DNA of 64,000 nt, taken from the NCBI GenBank assembly GCA_017554325.1, contig JAFZIP010000011.1:62001-126000 (forward strand), written 5' to 3'. The position numbers were made by a program, and so were the translations under genes. Of this stretch, positions 14,537-25,463 are shown one piece after another. The notes below the pieces were generated by a model that saw only the letters and a program-made list of their open reading frames with translations, was not told the DNA's origin and did not search any database. Within the stretch, counting starts at the first letter, position 1. Every line of letters starts with the position of its first letter. Origin of the DNA: Bacteroidales bacterium (GTDB lineage Bacteria > Bacteroidota > Bacteroidia > Bacteroidales > WCHB1-69).

Positions 14537-17512
14537 TTATTCTTTTATGAAATCCGAATACTTTAATTCTACAATCTTGTATGTTTTGGACAACTCTTTA
14601 AGATTGATACGGCTCTTGTCACCGGCGATGGTGATGATTAACGGGCTGTTTCCCATTTTCTGTTTGCAGAATTCCGCCACCTGCCCCATATCTTTTTCTT
14701 CAATCAATTTCAGTTGGGCTTCGCGCGGGTCGCTCTCGTAGTGCTGTTCCTTCCAGCTTTGTACCTGTCCGGGGATGTTGCGCATGCTGATGTATTTGGC
14801 CTCCATGGCGCGGAGACAAGAGGTCTTGGCCATCTCGAATTTCTCGGGCTTTTCAGGAAAATCTTTCAATAATGCACCCATAGCTTGGCATCCCTCCACG
14901 GTTTTGTCGGATTGCGTGCCCAAGAAACCCATCAGAAAACCGGGGTATCTGTTCAACTTGTCGTACCGATATGTTGCGTAAGCAGAATAACCCAAAGACC
15001 GCAATTCTCTGATTTCCTGGAAAATCACACTGGCCATGCTACCGCCCATGTATTCATTGTACAACTGACAATCCACACGCTCTTTCATGTCTTTCAACGG
15101 CTCACCCATTTTGTAGAAATAGATGTTGCTCTGCAAAAACTTGTTGTTGGAAGCAATGAAAATGGTGGGCTCCTCATATTGGACCAGTTGACGAACCTGG
15201 CGTTTGCCTTCCAAAGCTTTTTCATTCACAAAGTTGTCTTTGAGAATATCCCCAGCTTTATCCGGGTCCCAATTGCCCACGAACGTGGCGTGACCTCCGT
15301 ACTTGAGGGCTTTGGAAAAGGTTTGTAACAGCTTGTCGCCAGAGATTTTTTTCAGCTCTTTGACGGTAAGACGGGAAAGATAGGGGGATTCCTGGCCATA
15401 GAGCGCATAGTAATACAAAGCGCGTCCCCAAGTGGAGGCATCATCCTTGGCCATCTTTGCCTCACCCTCTTTGTCATCAATGATGGATTGCAACACTCTT
15501 TTGTCATTGCCCGGATTGAAGAGCTTGTCATGGCATAGTTTCATGATTTTCGGAAACTCTTTCTCAAATCCGGAAATGGAGATGTGAAGCTGGTCTTCTG
15601 TGGAATACATGTCCATGCTTCCGCCCATTTCCTGTAATTGCAGCTGGAAACGGTCAAAATTCTCGTCGCGCGTACCTTGTCCGGCAATGTACTTCACCGC
15701 TGTGGCGAACAGTCTGTCATTGAGATTGCCATAATCGAAGGTGAGGTTCAACGTGAAAAGATCATTGTATGGGTTGGGAGCGCAGTAAAGCACAAAATTA
15801 TCGTTCAAGGGAATTTCTATTACCTCTGCCTTAAAATCGATAATCTGAGGCTTGATGGGTTTTACCGGCATGTTTTCCATTTTTTCGGCGAATTGGGATG
15901 TCTTTTCCGTGTTTTGCGTCACGATGGGTTTCCAATTGGGCTTTTGCAGTTTGGTTTGTTCTTTGCTGCCCATGTTGGAACGATAGATCAAGCAGTTGTC
16001 GTTGAAATAAAGGTTGGCCAACTTGACAATGTCCTCTTTCGTCAGTTTGCGAATCATCCGCTCGCGCTCGTTGATGATTTTGGGATTCTGCTTGTTGGTG
16101 ACCGCTGTCAGCACCATATAGAACTTTTCGTCTAACGTCTCCATATTCAACAGGTGTTCTTTCAGGCAACTCATCTTGACGGCATCAAACAGCTGGTCGC
16201 TGAAATTTCCTGTTTTGAGAGAGTCGAGTGCTGCGAAAATATATGCCTCCGCATCGTCGTGCGACTGGCCCACAATCTTGGGCACATAGAAGAACGCGAA
16301 CATTCCGTGTTCCAGCATACTGTAGTTGAAGGCATTGGCAGAAAGGATTTTATTGTCTTTCACTAACTTGTCTAACAAGCCGGTTTCATCATCATTGTTC
16401 AGAAATTCGCTCAGGATGTCCAGATAAAACTCATTGCGGTCATTGGCTCCTATTGTCTGGAACCCGATGATACCCATTTTCACAGGGGTTTCCTTCACAG
16501 TAACAATCTGATGTCCCATGAACGGTTTTACCTTTTGGTTCAAATCGGTTTTCATGCGTTCCGTGTTATTGGCCATCTCTGGATTGACATTCTCGCATTC
16601 GTTACGGAATTTGCCCATGGTATTGTTCAGCATTTCTTGTATGTCTTTGTTGTTGAAATCACCTACCAACACCAAGGTCATATTGTTGGGATGATAATAG
16701 GTGTTGAAGAAATTCTGCATGGCGGAAATTTGCGGATTCTTCAGATGTTGCTGGTAGCCGATTACAGGGCGACCGTATGGATGCTTGCCGTATGCTTCAG
16801 CAAGAGCATCTTCCATGAAGACGCTGATGGGTTGGTCCTGATACATATTGTATTCTTCATACACTGCCTCCAGTTCGCTTTGGAACAGACGGAAAACCGG
16901 ATGGCGGAACCGTTCGGCATATACCATCAGCCATTTTTCCAGCTGATTGGAAGGAAAAGAGTTGAGATATACGGTCACGTCGTTGGAGGTGAAGGCATTG
17001 ACTCCTTCGCCACCCATTTTGCTGAGTATCACGTCCACTTCATTGGGGATAGCGTATTCAACCGCTTTGTTGCTCAAATCATTGATCTGGTTTAACAAAG
17101 TGCTTCTGGTGTTCTCATCCGTTGTACTATGCAGTTTATCGTACAGTTCGGTAATCTGGTCCATCAGTATCTTCTCCTCAGCCCAATTCAATGTGCCGAT
17201 TTGATCGGTGCCCTTGAACATGAGGTGCTCGAGATAGTGGGCCATGCCGGTGTTGTCGGCAGGGTCGTTTTTCCCGCCGGCGTGTACGCATACGGCACCC
17301 CAGATTTTGGGTTGTGAATGATCTTCACATAACACTACCTCCATGCCATTGGACAGGAAAAGAGTGAGAAAATCGTTCCCTCTTTTTTCGAATTTCTTAT
17401 CATTGACCAGCGGTTTGTTTGCGGCCACGGCCACTGGAATTGGACGAATGTTTTGTGCCCATGAACAGAATGAAAGGGCAATACAAGCTAATGTAAGAAG
17501 AGTCTTTTTCAT
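14537..17512 (-). CDS. Secreted M16 family zinc peptidase, two-lobe type
   Basis: 991 residues with signal peptide MKKTLLTLACIALSFCSWAQ. The N-terminal lobe carries the inverted zinc motif GMAHYLEHLMFKG (HxxEH) near residue 98 and the distal ELEAVYEEYNM near 215. Two M16 lobes follow one another, the second (from about 560) lacking the HxxEH, as in full-length pitrilysin-type enzymes. It should degrade peptides in the periplasm or at the outer membrane. Bacteroidota genomes often encode several of these. It has its own promoter at 17535-17542 and is monocistronic. Confidence 0.92.
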   Translation of the reverse strand: MKKTLLTLACIALSFCSWAQNIRPIPVAVAANKPLVNDKKFEKRGNDFLTLFLSNGMEVVLCEDHSQPKIWGAVCVHAGGKNDPADNTGMAHYLEHLMFKGTDQIGTLNWAEEKILMDQITELYDKLHSTTDENTRSTLLNQINDLSNKAVEYAIPNEVDVILSKMGGEGVNAFTSNDVTVYLNSFPSNQLEKWLMVYAERFRHPVFRLFQSELEAVYEEYNMYQDQPISVFMEDALAEAYGKHPYGRPVIGYQQHLKNPQISAMQNFFNTYYHPNNMTLVLVGDFNNKDIQEMLNNTMGKFRNECENVNPEMANNTERMKTDLNQKVKPFMGHQIVTVKETPVKMGIIGFQTIGANDRNEFYLDILSEFLNNDDETGLLDKLVKDNKILSANAFNYSMLEHGMFAFFYVPKIVGQSHDDAEAYIFAALDSLKTGNFSDQLFDAVKMSCLKEHLLNMETLDEKFYMVLTAVTNKQNPKIINERERMIRKLTKEDIVKLANLYFNDNCLIYRSNMGSKEQTKLQKPNWKPIVTQNTEKTSQFAEKMENMPVKPIKPQIIDFKAEVIEIPLNDNFVLYCAPNPYNDLFTLNLTFDYGNLNDRLFATAVKYIAGQGTRDENFDRFQLQLQEMGGSMDMYSTEDQLHISISGFEKEFPKIMKLCHDKLFNPGNDKRVLQSIIDDKEGEAKMAKDDASTWGRALYYYALYGQESPYLSRLTVKELKKISGDKLLQTFSKALKYGGHATFVGNWDPDKAGDILKDNFVNEKALEGKRQVRQLVQYEEPTIFIASNNKFLQSNIYFYKMGEPLKDMKERVDCQLYNEYMGGSMASVIFQEIRELRSLGYSAYATYRYDKLNRYPGFLMGFLGTQSDKTVEGCQAMGALLKDFPEKPEKFEMAKTSCLRAMEAKYISMRNIPGQVQSWKEQHYESDPREAQLKLIEEKDMGQVAEFCKQKMGNSPLIITIAGDKSRINLKELSKTYKIVELKYSDFIKE

Positions 17513-17534
17513 AAAATTATTTTTAAAGAAGGTG

Positions 17535-17542
17535 CAAAAGTA
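17535..17542 (-). promoter_or_regulatory. -7 promoter element for the M16 peptidase gene
   Basis: Minus strand TACTTTTG, 23 nt before the start; divergent from the typA promoter 30 nt away. Confidence 0.65.
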
Positions 17543-17570
17543 TAAAAAAACCAGAAAAACGCATTTTTTG

Positions 17571-17578
17571 TATCTTTG
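17571..17578 (+). promoter_or_regulatory. -7 promoter element for typA
   Basis: TATCTTTG, 25 nt before the ATG at 17603. Confidence 0.7.
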
Positions 17579-17602
17579 CGCGTTTTAACGAAAATCTATA
17601 AA

Positions 17603-19420
17603 ATGCAGGAAATTAGAAATATAGCTATTATTGCCCATGTCGATCATGGCAAAACAACGTTAGTAGATAGAATTTTGTACCAGGCACACCTGTTCCGTGA
17701 GAACCAGCAGGTGCAGGATTTGGTGCTCGACAACAACGATTTGGAAAGAGAGAGAGGAATTACCATTCTCTCCAAAAATGTCTCCGTGCGCTACAAGGGT
17801 GTCAAGATCAATGTGATTGACACTCCGGGGCACAGCGATTTCGGCGGCGAGGTGGAACGCGTGCTCAACATGGCCGACGGCGTGTTGCTCGTGGTGGACG
17901 CCTTCGAAGGCCCCATGCCGCAAACCCGTTTTGTGACGCAGAAGGCTATCGAGCTGGGACTGAAACCCATTGTGGTCATCAACAAGGTGGATAAGCCCAA
18001 TTGCCAACCCGACCTTGCACAGGAAGCCGTCTTCGAGCTGATGTTCAATCTCGGTGCTTCGGACGACCAGCTGGATTTCCCGACAGTCTATGGCTCTGCC
18101 AAGAACGGCTGGATGGGCCCCGACTGGAAAACGCCGACCTCCGACATCTCTTACTTGCTGGACACCATCGTGAAATACATCCCCGCGCCCAAGGCCGAAC
18201 CTGGTACATTGCAGATGATGATTTCCTCTTTGGATTACTCGTCTTACGTGGGCCGTATCGCCGTGGGTCGCGTGAAGCGCGGTTCCATCTCCTGGGGTCA
18301 GAATGTATCCCTCGTCAAACGCGACGGCACCGTGCAACAATCCAAGGTTAAGGAACTCTATGTGTTTGAAGGCTTGGGCAAAGAGAAAATCAAAACTCCT
18401 GTGGAGGCGGGCGAACTTTGCGCCATCTTGGGTCTGGACGACTTTGAGATTGGGGACACTGTAGCCGACTTTGAAAATCCCGAACAACTGCAGCCCATCA
18501 AAGTGGATGAACCGACGATGAGTATGTTGTTCACCATCAACAACTCCCCGTTCTTTGGCAAGGAGGGCAAGTATGTGACCTCCCGCCACTTGCGCGACCG
18601 TCTGTTTGCCGAGTTGGAACGCAACTTGGCCATGCGCATCGAGGAAACCGACTCGCCCGACCGTCTGAACGTGTATGGCCGTGGCATTCTCCACCTCTCC
18701 ATCCTGATTGAGACTATGCGCCGCGAAGGTTACGAGTTGCAAGTGGGTCAGCCGCAGGTCATCATCAAAGAAATTGACGGCCAGAAATGCGAGCCTATTG
18801 AGGAACTCACTGTGCTCGTCCCCGAGGAGATGTCCAGCCGTGTCATCGATCACGTGTCGCGCCGGAAAGGCGAGATGATGAGCATGGACACGCTCAACGA
18901 CCGTGTGCATTTGACCTTTACTATTCCTTCCCGTGGTTTGATCGGTTTGAGCAACCAGTTGCTCACTGCCACCGAAGGTGAGGCTATCGTGTCGCACCGT
19001 TTCATGGAATTCCAACCGTGGAAAGGTGAGATTCCGGGTCGCCATGCTGGTTCGTTGATTGCTATGGAGACGGGCCAAGCATACGCTTATTCGCTGAACA
19101 AGCTGCAAGACCGTGGCCGTTTCTTCATCGAGCCCAACGACCAGGTGTATGCCGGTCAGGTTATCGGTGAGCACATCCGCCAAGGAGACTTGGTGATCAA
19201 CGTGTGCAAGTCGAAGAAGCTTTCCAATATGCGTGCGGCGGGTTCTGACGAGAAGTTGGTCCTCGCTCCGGCGATCAAGTATTCCTTGGAGCAATACATG
19301 GAGTTCATCGCAAAAGACGAGTACTTGGAGATAACCCCGCAATCGCTCCGTCTGCGCAAGATCATCCTCGACGAGCTTGAGCGCAAGCGTGCCGAAAAGC
19401 GCGCCGATTCTGCCGAATAG
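17603..19420 (+). CDS. typA: Ribosome-associated GTPase TypA/BipA
   Basis: Translational GTPase of 605 residues that binds the 70S ribosome and helps assembly and stress adaptation. G1 AHVDHGKTT near residue 10, switch [10 protein letters not shown]3 [14 protein letters not shown] near 70 and G4 NKVDKP near 127 are all intact. The elongation-factor domains and the C-terminal BipA-specific domain ([18 protein letters not shown]) follow. I chose ATG 17603, after the promoter. It leads a likely transcript typA-aroB-amn (26 and 10 nt gaps). Confidence 0.97.
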   Translation: MQEIRNIAIIAHVDHGKTTLVDRILYQAHLFRENQQVQDLVLDNNDLERERGITILSKNVSVRYKGVKINVIDTPGHSDFGGEVERVLNMADGVLLVVDAFEGPMPQTRFVTQKAIELGLKPIVVINKVDKPNCQPDLAQEAVFELMFNLGASDDQLDFPTVYGSAKNGWMGPDWKTPTSDISYLLDTIVKYIPAPKAEPGTLQMMISSLDYSSYVGRIAVGRVKRGSISWGQNVSLVKRDGTVQQSKVKELYVFEGLGKEKIKTPVEAGELCAILGLDDFEIGDTVADFENPEQLQPIKVDEPTMSMLFTINNSPFFGKEGKYVTSRHLRDRLFAELERNLAMRIEETDSPDRLNVYGRGILHLSILIETMRREGYELQVGQPQVIIKEIDGQKCEPIEELTVLVPEEMSSRVIDHVSRRKGEMMSMDTLNDRVHLTFTIPSRGLIGLSNQLLTATEGEAIVSHRFMEFQPWKGEIPGRHAGSLIAMETGQAYAYSLNKLQDRGRFFIEPNDQVYAGQVIGEHIRQGDLVINVCKSKKLSNMRAAGSDEKLVLAPAIKYSLEQYMEFIAKDEYLEITPQSLRLRKIILDELERKRAEKRADSAE

Positions 19421-19446
19421 CCGTTGACTTTCCAAACATCTCAGAC

Positions 19447-20427
19447 ATGAATGAACTGATCGAAATACTGAACCAATGGGGCACGCGCCGCGTGATGGTG
19501 CTGACAGACACGAATGTGGCTGGTCTATATCCGCAGTATTTCGAGGCGTTGTCGTCGGCTTTCGAGTGTCGGACGCTGGTGATTTCTGCCGGGGAGGAAG
19601 CTAAAAACCTCGAGCAACTCTCCCGGATTTGGGAGCGGATGCTGGATTTCGAGATGGACAGGAGTGATACGCTCATTCTGTTTGGTGGCGGCACGATTTG
19701 TGATGTGGGCGGTTTTGCCGCAGCCACCTTCAAGCGCGGGGTGCATGTAGTGAATTGTCCCACCACCTTGTTGGCCATGATTGACGCGGCGGTGGGCGGC
19801 AAGACGGGCATCAACTTCGAGCATATCAAAAACTGCATCGGTGTGGTGCGCCAGCCCGACTACATTCTGCCCGCCAATCCTGCCTTTTTGTGTACATTGG
19901 CAGATTCGGAACTGAGAAGCGGATTCGGGGAGATGATCAAGTACGCACTCATTGCCTATCCAGAGTTGTTTGAGCAACTGGGCGGTATGAAAACGCTGAC
20001 CGCCGAAGCCATCCGCCCCGAATGGATAGAATGGTGCGTGGCCTACAAGCAGAAAGTGGTGGCGTTGGATCCGGAAGACCATAACGAACGTCACGTTTTG
20101 AATTTCGGACATACCTTTGGCCACGCGCTGGAGAGTTTTTATTTGTCGGAAGACATGCCCATCACCCATGGTGAAGCCGTGGCCATAGGCATGGTTTTTG
20201 AAAGCCAGCTTTCGATGCAGCATGCAGGTTTGAGTGAGATGCAATTTTTCCGGATAAAAGATTTGATTGGCTGGTTTTACGATGTGCCGGAGTTTTCAGA
20301 TGACCTTCTTAAACAATTAAAACCTTTTCTTCTGCAAGACAAGAAAAACAGTGGTGGGGAAATCAATTTCACCTTGTTGCGTGAGATTGGCAATGCCACG
20401 ATAAACAACTTTATACAGATATTTTAA
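19447..20427 (+). CDS. aroB: 3-dehydroquinate synthase
   Basis: Second enzyme of the shikimate pathway, converting DAHP to 3-dehydroquinate with NAD and a divalent metal. NAD-binding GGGTICDVGGFAAATFKRG is near residue 78, DAAVGGKTGIN near 115, EMIKYALIA near 158, and the zinc ligands appear in HVLNFGHTFGHALE near 218 and HGEAVAIGM near 240. At 326 residues it is somewhat shorter than the E. coli enzyme, mainly at the N-terminus, but all core motifs are present. It is followed closely by amn. Confidence 0.95.
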   Translation: MNELIEILNQWGTRRVMVLTDTNVAGLYPQYFEALSSAFECRTLVISAGEEAKNLEQLSRIWERMLDFEMDRSDTLILFGGGTICDVGGFAAATFKRGVHVVNCPTTLLAMIDAAVGGKTGINFEHIKNCIGVVRQPDYILPANPAFLCTLADSELRSGFGEMIKYALIAYPELFEQLGGMKTLTAEAIRPEWIEWCVAYKQKVVALDPEDHNERHVLNFGHTFGHALESFYLSEDMPITHGEAVAIGMVFESQLSMQHAGLSEMQFFRIKDLIGWFYDVPEFSDDLLKQLKPFLLQDKKNSGGEINFTLLREIGNATINNFIQIF

Positions 20428-20437
20428 AACAAAGAAT

Positions 20438-21223
20438 ATGCTTAAGACAAAATCAGACATTGTGCAAAATTGGCTTCCGCGCTACACGGGAATGAAATTG
20501 GAAGAGTTCGGCGAGTACATCTTGCTGACCAACTTCCAGGATTACGTCAACAACTTTGCGGAGCTGATGGGCGCCGAAGTGAAAGGCGAGGGCCATCCCA
20601 TGAAGTGTGCGACGAAGGACAACATTACCATCATCAACTTCACGATGGGCAGCGCCAACGCCGCCACCATCATGGACTTGCTTTCCGCCATCAAACCCAA
20701 GGCGGCCCTGTTTTTGGGCAAGTGCGGCAGCTTGAAGACCAACATCGGCATCGGCGAACTGTTGCTCCCCATCGCGGGCATACGCGGTGAGGGTACCTCG
20801 TTGGACTATTTCCCGGAGGAAGTTCCCGCGCTGCCGGCATTTAACTTGGAGAAAGCTATCTCCACCACCATCCGCGATTATGGTTTGGATTATTGGACAG
20901 GCACGGTTTATACCACCAACCGCCGTGTGTGGGAGCACGATGAGGATTTCAAAGAATATCTGCGCGAAATCCGGGCTACGGCAGTCGATATGGAAACGGC
21001 CACGCTCTTCTCGGTAGGCTTCTACAACCGTATCCCCACCGGTGCTTTGCTGCTCATATCAGACCAGCCTATGTTGCCAGATGGAGTAAAAACGGAAGCC
21101 TCCGACAAGCTGGTGAGCAAAAACTATAGTATGCGACACTTGAAAATCGGTATTGATTCCCTGAAACAGTTGATCAACAAGGGAATGACAGTAAAGCACT
21201 TGAAATTCGATTACGACGAATAA
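20438..21223 (+). CDS. amn: AMP nucleosidase
   Basis: Nucleoside-phosphorylase-fold enzyme of 261 residues, the short Bacteroidota type that splits AMP to adenine and ribose-5-phosphate. Landmarks: the phosphate/ribose region TMGSANAATIMDLL near residue 70, ALFLGKCGSLKTNIGIGELL near 90, the ribose-binding VDMETATLFSVGF near 187 and LLISDQPMLP near 207. The long N-terminal regulatory domain of the E. coli enzyme is absent. It is last in the typA-aroB-amn run and ends at a strong terminator. Confidence 0.92.
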   Translation: MLKTKSDIVQNWLPRYTGMKLEEFGEYILLTNFQDYVNNFAELMGAEVKGEGHPMKCATKDNITIINFTMGSANAATIMDLLSAIKPKAALFLGKCGSLKTNIGIGELLLPIAGIRGEGTSLDYFPEEVPALPAFNLEKAISTTIRDYGLDYWTGTVYTTNRRVWEHDEDFKEYLREIRATAVDMETATLFSVGFYNRIPTGALLLISDQPMLPDGVKTEASDKLVSKNYSMRHLKIGIDSLKQLINKGMTVKHLKFDYDE

Positions 21224-21256
21224 AAAAAAGAACGGTCAAACGACCGTTCTTTTTTT
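21223..21256. terminator. Bidirectional intrinsic terminator after amn
   Basis: Stem GAACGGTC / GACCGTTC with loop AAAC, flanked by A8 and T7 tracts, serving two convergent genes. Confidence 0.88.
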
Positions 21257-21277
21257 GTCTTACAGGAAACCCTGTAT

Positions 21278-21916
21278 TTAGAATGTGTAACCAATTTTAG
21301 CCTGGATACCACCATTGAAAGCATGAGAACGCTCAAGGTTATAGTGTCCAGTACCATCAAGCACATAGTGATTGATGGGATTGCTTCTCAGATAAAAGCC
21401 GGCATTAAAAGAGAGGGCTTTGTATCGGAAACCGGAAGCAATGGTGGCGTAGAGACCGAAACCGGTTTTATTCTTGTCAGCTGCAGGATAATCATAGATC
21501 ATCCCATTATAATACTGTCCGTTGTAAAAATCGTCGTAGTAATCAAAGTTACCGCTGAAGATGAACGTGGTGCCCACTGCGATGTTGACAAGGGGTTTAA
21601 CGGACTTGCCGCGATCAAAGTAGTGGCGATAGTTCAAGAATATTGGAGTACCGTGGCCGGCACAAATATCCACAGAGTAACCCAAACCGATACCGAGCAG
21701 ATCTTGCGTACGATTGAAGAGAATGCTGTTGATAAACAAGCCTTCAAATCCGAAATTGGTTTGCTGCGTAGTACCTTGATGACCGCCGCCCAGATAAAAG
21801 CCGTATTCATTGATCATGTTATACGAGATCTTCTTTTCCTGTTTCTCTTGAGCAGATACAGTCAATGTGGCGCACAATAAAAGTGCAGTCACAAACAACG
21901 ATAATACTTTTTTCAT
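21278..21916 (-). CDS. Outer-membrane beta-barrel protein of unknown function
   Basis: 212 residues with signal peptide MKKVLSLFVTALLLCATLTVSA, then Q. The rest alternates hydrophobic and polar residues rich in Gly and aromatics (GFYLGGGHQG, GIGLGYSVDICAG, VGTTFIFSGNFDYYDD) and ends in a phenylalanine (AKIGYTF), the usual outer-membrane barrel signature. The size suggests an 8-10 strand barrel. No specific family is recognised and the gene is monocistronic. Confidence 0.8.
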   Translation of the reverse strand: MKKVLSLFVTALLLCATLTVSAQEKQEKKISYNMINEYGFYLGGGHQGTTQQTNFGFEGLFINSILFNRTQDLLGIGLGYSVDICAGHGTPIFLNYRHYFDRGKSVKPLVNIAVGTTFIFSGNFDYYDDFYNGQYYNGMIYDYPAADKNKTGFGLYATIASGFRYKALSFNAGFYLRSNPINHYVLDGTGHYNLERSHAFNGGIQAKIGYTF

Positions 21917-21955
21917 TCTTTTAAAGATTTAGAAGATTGAAAAAACGACAGTGAT

Positions 21956-22972
<1,017 letters not shown>

Positions 22973-22987
22973 TTATTTTATAAGTAA

Positions 22988-24253
22988 TTACGTTTTAAAT
23001 ACAGTATTTTTTAGGCTGCAAAAATAAGAATAATATTTGTAATCGTCAATCTTTTTTCGCAGCTCGTTTTCGTAATGGAAAAGAAGATTGCGGATGTCGT
23101 TCATTTGTTCGAGGGAAAGCTGCTCAAACGGAAGTTCGGGGTTCCACCAAGATGGGATTGTTTCCGGAATCCAAGAAGACAGATTTTCATAGAGGGTAGA
23201 TGACTCTTTTGCGTGGTCGTTTTTGTGCTGCCGGCGCACAAATTGGAGTATCCGCAGACCGTCTGCCTTTTCGTGAAATGCCTGTATGAAGTGGGGGAGG
23301 TCCTTTACGTTCTGTCGTATGCTCTGCCATAAGGAGACTTCGGTTTTGGCGCCCACCTGCAAGAAATCCAGAAAATCTGTATGCACATCTTGCAGGTAAA
23401 GTTGAGGTAGCAGATTATAGCTCTCTGCGATGGACTCAAAGCAGGATTGGGCGAAGATGGGGTAGCTGTCCCAGTTGCCCTCGCTGCCCTTCATCATGGC
23501 GGGGCCGGTGCCGAAGGCCACGCGGGTGGAGTAGCGGGCGGCGGGATAGACACACTCTTCATTGTAGAGCCCAACCACGGCCATTTTGCGCATTTTCTGC
23601 ATCAGATAGAAATCCTCGCCGCTCTTGAGCGGGGTGATGCCTCCGATTTTGCGCAGCGCACTCGTGCGCATCGCGATGGCCGACCCGATGGCGGTGAACC
23701 CGTACGGGCTCCCGATCCGAAGCAGGTTGATGGCATAGTTGCGCATGTAGAACTCGTAGCGTAACACGGCCCTGTCGCGCGCCTCGTCGCCCGTGAGCGG
23801 ATGATAGTAGGGAACAGCAATGGCAGGCCATTCAGGATGTGCTACAAAATTGTCCGCAATGGACTGCAAATAACCCTGTTTGATGCGTGTGTCGGCATCC
23901 AAGCTGATGATGAGGTCCTCAGGATTGGCTGATTTCAAGATGTTTTCGAACAACATCTTCCGCGCCCAACCCACACCGAAGTTTTTTCCTTTCCACCCCT
24001 TCCCGGGTGAAGCATAGTCAAGCACTTGCACCGGCAGCGCGGAATAGGTTTTTAAAAATGATAGAAGTTCTTGATTGTGAATACAGACCAAACGGTTTTG
24101 ATCATCTTCCCAATAAGTCTCGGGCTGATTTACGCAGACATGGACCTCAAAAGGCACACGCACTTGCTGAGCTGCCAAATCTTGAAGGGTAAGCGGCAGG
24201 TCGTGTAACTCATCCATGGCCGGAATGGCCACATAGATGCGGGTGGGTGTCAT
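22988..24253 (-). CDS. Family 2 glycosyltransferase
   Basis: Inverting GT-A fold transferase of 421 residues. N-terminal IYVAIPAMDELHDLPLTL, the nucleotide-sugar DxD in LIISLDADTRIKQGYLQ near residue 115, and the acceptor/base region GEDFYLMQKMRK near 217 are visible. No membrane segments stand out. The sugar and acceptor are unknown; a role in surface polysaccharide or lipid glycosylation is a guess. Its ATG overlaps the stop of the chagasin-like gene (TAATG), so the two are translationally coupled. Confidence 0.85.
   Translation of the reverse strand: MTPTRIYVAIPAMDELHDLPLTLQDLAAQQVRVPFEVHVCVNQPETYWEDDQNRLVCIHNQELLSFLKTYSALPVQVLDYASPGKGWKGKNFGVGWARKMLFENILKSANPEDLIISLDADTRIKQGYLQSIADNFVAHPEWPAIAVPYYHPLTGDEARDRAVLRYEFYMRNYAINLLRIGSPYGFTAIGSAIAMRTSALRKIGGITPLKSGEDFYLMQKMRKMAVVGLYNEECVYPAARYSTRVAFGTGPAMMKGSEGNWDSYPIFAQSCFESIAESYNLLPQLYLQDVHTDFLDFLQVGAKTEVSLWQSIRQNVKDLPHFIQAFHEKADGLRILQFVRRQHKNDHAKESSTLYENLSSWIPETIPSWWNPELPFEQLSLEQMNDIRNLLFHYENELRKKIDDYKYYSYFCSLKNTVFKT
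23019..23026 (-). promoter_or_regulatory. -7 promoter element for gap, inside the glycosyltransferase gene
   Basis: Minus strand TATTTTTG, 53 nt before the gap start and within the last codons of the upstream gene. Confidence 0.6.
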
Positions 24254-24630
24254 TATTTCACCGTGATTACCACATCGCGGGTGCGGACGGGCTCATTGAT
24301 GTTCTGGCGGGCATAGACAAACTTTATAGTCTGCGAGCCCTTTTCTTTGGCCGTGAATTTCCAGAAAAGTTCGGAGGACGCGCCCACCATGCCCTCTGGC
24401 GCATTGCTTTCATAACGTTTGTCCCCGGATTCCACCACCGTGATTTCGTCAGCGTTGGCAATTTGCCACCAGAAACCGGTAGAAGCATTGGTGCGGAACT
24501 GTATTTCGCAGGATTGGCCTTTCTTAAGTTCCACTTCGTTGGTCTCTTTGTTCACCGAAACCAATTTTTTTTGCGATTGACAACTTACCATCAAGCACAA
24601 AACAATGCCAATGAAGAGTATCTTTTTCAT
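24253..24630 (-). CDS. Chagasin-like protease inhibitor (I42 family) lipoprotein
   Basis: 125 residues from MKKILFIG; the signal ends in LMVSC, a lipobox, so a lipid-anchored envelope protein is expected. The immunoglobulin-like I42 fold is suggested by the three loop motifs: NASTGFWWQI (typical NPTTGY-W), PEGMVGASSELFWKF (the G-rich loop) and a C-terminal RTRDVVITV strand. Chagasins block papain-type cysteine proteases. In this window the only cysteine protease that is secreted by T9SS is the C10 enzyme at 48272; inhibition of it is untested. Coupled to the following glycosyltransferase. Confidence 0.82.
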   Translation of the reverse strand: MKKILFIGIVLCLMVSCQSQKKLVSVNKETNEVELKKGQSCEIQFRTNASTGFWWQIANADEITVVESGDKRYESNAPEGMVGASSELFWKFTAKEKGSQTIKFVYARQNINEPVRTRDVVITVK

Positions 24631-24684
24631 AATTGTATGGGTTTTCATCAAAACTAATTTCTCTAAACGCTAATCTCTAAACTC

Positions 24685-25461
24685 TCAACCTTTTTCAATC
24701 TTATTACATAGTTCTTCATAATCTTGTACGGTCAACTGCTCGGCGCGTTTGTTGAAGAGTGGGTTTGAGGTAATTTCCTCAGGGAAGGGGAGTGATTGTA
24801 GTGCGTTGCGCAGTGTCTTGCGGCGGTAGTTGAACGCGGTTTTCACCACAAGTTTAAAAGTTGCCTCGTCGCAATGCAGTTTCTTGTCGAAGTTGCGCGT
24901 GAGCCGTACCACAGCCGATTTCACCTTCGGTGGTGGGTTGAACTCGTTCTCGCCAACAGTGAACAAGTATTCTGTGTCGTAAAATGCCTCCAGCAGCACA
25001 CTCAAAATGCCATATTGCTTGTTGCCGGCCTTGGCGGTCACCCGCTCCGCCACCTCTTTCTGGAACATGCCCACCACCTCCACGGCTTGGTCTTTGTAAT
25101 CCAGCACTTTGAAAAGGATTTGCGAAGAGATGTTGTAGGGAAAGTTGCCCACCACGACAAACTTGTCGGGATAGCGCTCGGCCAGATCCATACGGAGAAA
25201 ATCACCGGCGATGAGGTTGTCGCCCAATTGCGGAAAATGTTGTTGCAGATAGGCCACGGACTCTTCGTCCAATTCCACCACAGAGAGGTCTGCGAAGGGT
25301 TGTTGCAGCAGATATTGGGTAAGCACGCCCATACCGGGTCCGATCTCCAACACGTGTGCGTCGGGCGTGCGCACAGCCTCCGCGATTCTTTGGGCAATAT
25401 CCTCATTTTTGAGAAAATGTTGCCCTAATCTCTTTTTTGCTCTTACTTTATCGTTATACAT
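24685..25461 (-). CDS. rsmA: 16S rRNA dimethyladenosine transferase KsgA/RsmA
   Basis: 258-residue SAM-dependent enzyme that dimethylates the two adenines near the 3' end of 16S rRNA late in small-subunit assembly. N-terminal KKRLGQHFLKN, SAM motif VLEIGPGMGVLTQYLL near residue 38, VVELDEESVAYL near 60, and the catalytic NFPYNISS (family NLPY) near 105. It follows the TPR protein gene by 2 nt in the serS-TPR-rsmA set. Confidence 0.96.
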   Translation of the reverse strand: MYNDKVRAKKRLGQHFLKNEDIAQRIAEAVRTPDAHVLEIGPGMGVLTQYLLQQPFADLSVVELDEESVAYLQQHFPQLGDNLIAGDFLRMDLAERYPDKFVVVGNFPYNISSQILFKVLDYKDQAVEVVGMFQKEVAERVTAKAGNKQYGILSVLLEAFYDTEYLFTVGENEFNPPPKVKSAVVRLTRNFDKKLHCDEATFKLVVKTAFNYRRKTLRNALQSLPFPEEITSNPLFNKRAEQLTVQDYEELCNKIEKG

Positions 25462-25463
25462 GG

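Noticed and set aside
17660-19435. A 591-codon open frame antisense to typA
   Set aside because: typA is strongly supported by GTPase motifs; the antisense frame is a by-product of codon bias and matches no family.
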